From Macrosoma leucophasiata (Eukaryota; Arthropoda; Insecta; Lepidoptera; Hedylidae): a DNA stretch of 64,000 nt. Positions within the stretch are counted from its first letter, which is position 1. Every line of letters begins with the position of its first letter. The position numbers and the translations under genes are program-made. This document shows, in pieces, positions 62,964-64,000 of this stretch. The notes under the pieces are model-generated. The model worked only from the letters and a program-made list of their open reading frames with translations, was not told the origin of the DNA and searched no databases. The DNA is taken from NCBI GenBank assembly GCA_036365455.1, contig JAWQUS010000030.1:744001-808000 (forward strand), written 5' to 3'.

Positions 62964-64000
62964 TGTATGTATGTATCTTCACGCCAGGTCCCTAACGGGG
63001 TAGGCAGAGAGTGTAGAGCGCCAGACATCCCGGTTCTGACAAACCTCTCGTGCCTCGTCTACCTTCATCATTCTCTTCATACATGCACGCCGATTCCTAA
63101 GACTTTTGACCCCACCATCAGACAGAACTCGACCTATTTGGTCATGGTAGGTCAGCCTTGGTCTTCCTGGGCCTCTGCAACCATCCACATTCGCATTGTA
63201 TATCTGTTTAGTCATTCGCTCATTCGACATTCTTTCTATATGCCCGAACCATCGGAGCATGCCTTTTTTCATTTTTACACCGATACTATCATTCACACAA
63301 AGTCTCTTTCTTACATCTTCATTACGAACGCGATCGGTGAGTGATACACCGCAGATCTTGCGCAACGATCTCATCTCGACCGCGTTCAACTTACTTTCAT
63401 GCTCTTTCCTGCATACCCAGCTCTCGCTTCCATATAAAAGCGTTGGAGTAAGTACAGCATTATGTACGGCTAGTCGAGCCCGCTGGCTGAGATGTTTAGA
63501 TTCTAGCAGCTTACCCAACGCTCCATTCACGCAATTCCCAGCAAGCACTCTTCTTTCTATGTCAGTGGTGTACCTACCATCCTTGCTAAAAGCACATCCA
63601 AGATATACAATTTCATCAACCTGTTCTAACACTGCATCATCTACTACTACCCTTGCATTTGTTCTCTGTTCGTCTCTTTCAAATACTAATACTTTAGTTT
63701 TATCCACATTCAATTGTAAGCCTTTCTCCATACAATCCTCTTTCATGACTGTGACTAGTGCTTGTAGCCCAGATGGTGTAGAGCTAACAATTACCGCATC
63801 ATCTGCGTAAAGCAGACAGTTCACCACTAAGTCACCCATACGCACTCCCACATCCATCAACTTCACCCTCTGGAGGCATTTGTCCAGATATATAATAAAC
63901 AGCCTAGACGAAAGCACGCAACCCTGTTTGACACCGATGTTAACATCAAACCAGGGTGACATGTTACCATCTACCCGCACACATGCTTGACAGCCCACAT
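62964..64000 (-). mobile_element. LINE-2, 3' part, continues past the right edge
   Basis: The 3' end on the minus strand is GCGTGAAGATACATACATAC, a simple ATAC tail, abutting a SINE-B head. Shorter copies of the same 3' end lie at 35529, 38893-39106, 40196 and 52738. Confidence 0.85.
62979..64000 (-). CDS. LINE-2 reverse transcriptase, C-terminal 339 residues, open at the edge
   Basis: Open without stops. From the edge inward: FDVNIGVKQGCVLS (RT block), catalytic CLLYADDAVIVSS (YADD at about residues 64-67 of the visible part), LQLNVDKTKVLVF, EIVYLGCAFSKDGRYTTDIE, LLYGSESW, then LTDRVRNEDVRKRL, RWFGHIERM and GRPRLTYHDQIGRVL. The RT order and the FGHIERM-GRPR tail place it among RTE-like or related non-LTR elements; I cannot fix the clade. 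The sequence shown is intact, so this copy may be young; its N-terminus and any endonuclease lie outside. Confidence 0.88.
   Translation of the reverse strand, partial: VGCQACVRVDGNMSPWFDVNIGVKQGCVLSSRLFIIYLDKCLQRVKLMDVGVRMGDLVVNCLLYADDAVIVSSTPSGLQALVTVMKEDCMEKGLQLNVDKTKVLVFERDEQRTNARVVVDDAVLEQVDEIVYLGCAFSKDGRYTTDIERRVLAGNCVNGALGKLLESKHLSQRARLAVHNAVLTPTLLYGSESWVCRKEHESKLNAVEMRSLRKICGVSLTDRVRNEDVRKRLCVNDSIGVKMKKGMLRWFGHIERMSNERMTKQIYNANVDGCRGPGRPRLTYHDQIGRVLSDGGVKSLRNRRACMKRMMKVDEAREVCQNRDVWRSTLSAYPVRDLA

Overview
The window reads as AT-rich nuclear DNA of an insect, most likely a moth or butterfly (Lepidoptera). The evidence is the repeat content: RTE-type LINEs, a cecropia-like mariner, short non-autonomous Helitrons that begin TC and end CTAG, tRNA-headed SINEs, and repeats carrying motifs I know from lepidopteran genomes (GGGTTCCGTACC, AACCGACTTC). 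I found no host protein-coding gene I could support. There is no bacterial-style operon, CRISPR array or rRNA operon. This is an inter- or intragenic region built by nested insertions.

Layout. 1-8 kb: a 14-bp-TIR MITE, Rep-A copies (about 290 bp, the dominant repeat, more than 30 copies or fragments in the window), Rep-G (about 650 bp with a GACA microsatellite), two insertions of an unusual tRNA-containing element, a Helitron and two palindromes. 9.4-11.9 kb: a 5' fragment of an RTE LINE, split by a retroposed poly(A) sequence that is itself split by a tandem tRNA-like element; both insertions keep target-site duplications (TSDs). 12-18 kb: decayed Rep-A, two Rep-G copies and LINE debris. 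18.2-20.5 kb: a 5'-truncated RTE with a 761-codon open frame. 22.9-24.2 kb: a mariner with an intact 341-codon transposase. 26.5 kb: a second subfamily of the tRNA-containing element. 30-33 kb: tRNA-SINEs. 34.1-35.4 kb: a dead mariner inside Rep-A. 36.5-38.5 kb: a broken RTE inside another Rep-A. 39.7 and 47.9 kb: two copies of a MITE with about 50-bp TIRs and 8-bp TSDs. 44.8-45.7 kb: a 400-bp foldback and an ATC-rich minisatellite. 46-54 kb: C-terminal scraps of several LINEs, Helitrons and Rep-A. 56-58.5 kb: a further tRNA-SINE, a 5S-rRNA-derived SINE and the end of a LINE with a restriction-like endonuclease. 58.9-62.0 kb: a near full-length RTE with an intact 1050-codon ORF. 63-64 kb: a different LINE running off the right edge.

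How the parts work together. The RTE (endonuclease plus reverse transcriptase) and the mariner (transposase) are the only potentially autonomous elements seen. The SINEs, the retroposed poly(A) fragment and the tRNA-containing tandem element carry TSDs of 10-15 bp, as expected if LINE-type machinery moved them. The MITEs and short Helitrons need transposases not present here. The least familiar item is the tRNA-containing element. It has four insertions with TSDs, monomer or dimer units of about 307-310 bp, a well-paired tRNA-like cloverleaf with pol III A and B boxes, and inverted 5' pieces or direct terminal repeats reminiscent of Penelope-like insertions or of copying from a multimeric RNA.

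Boundaries of decayed repeats are read by eye and may be off by tens of bases.
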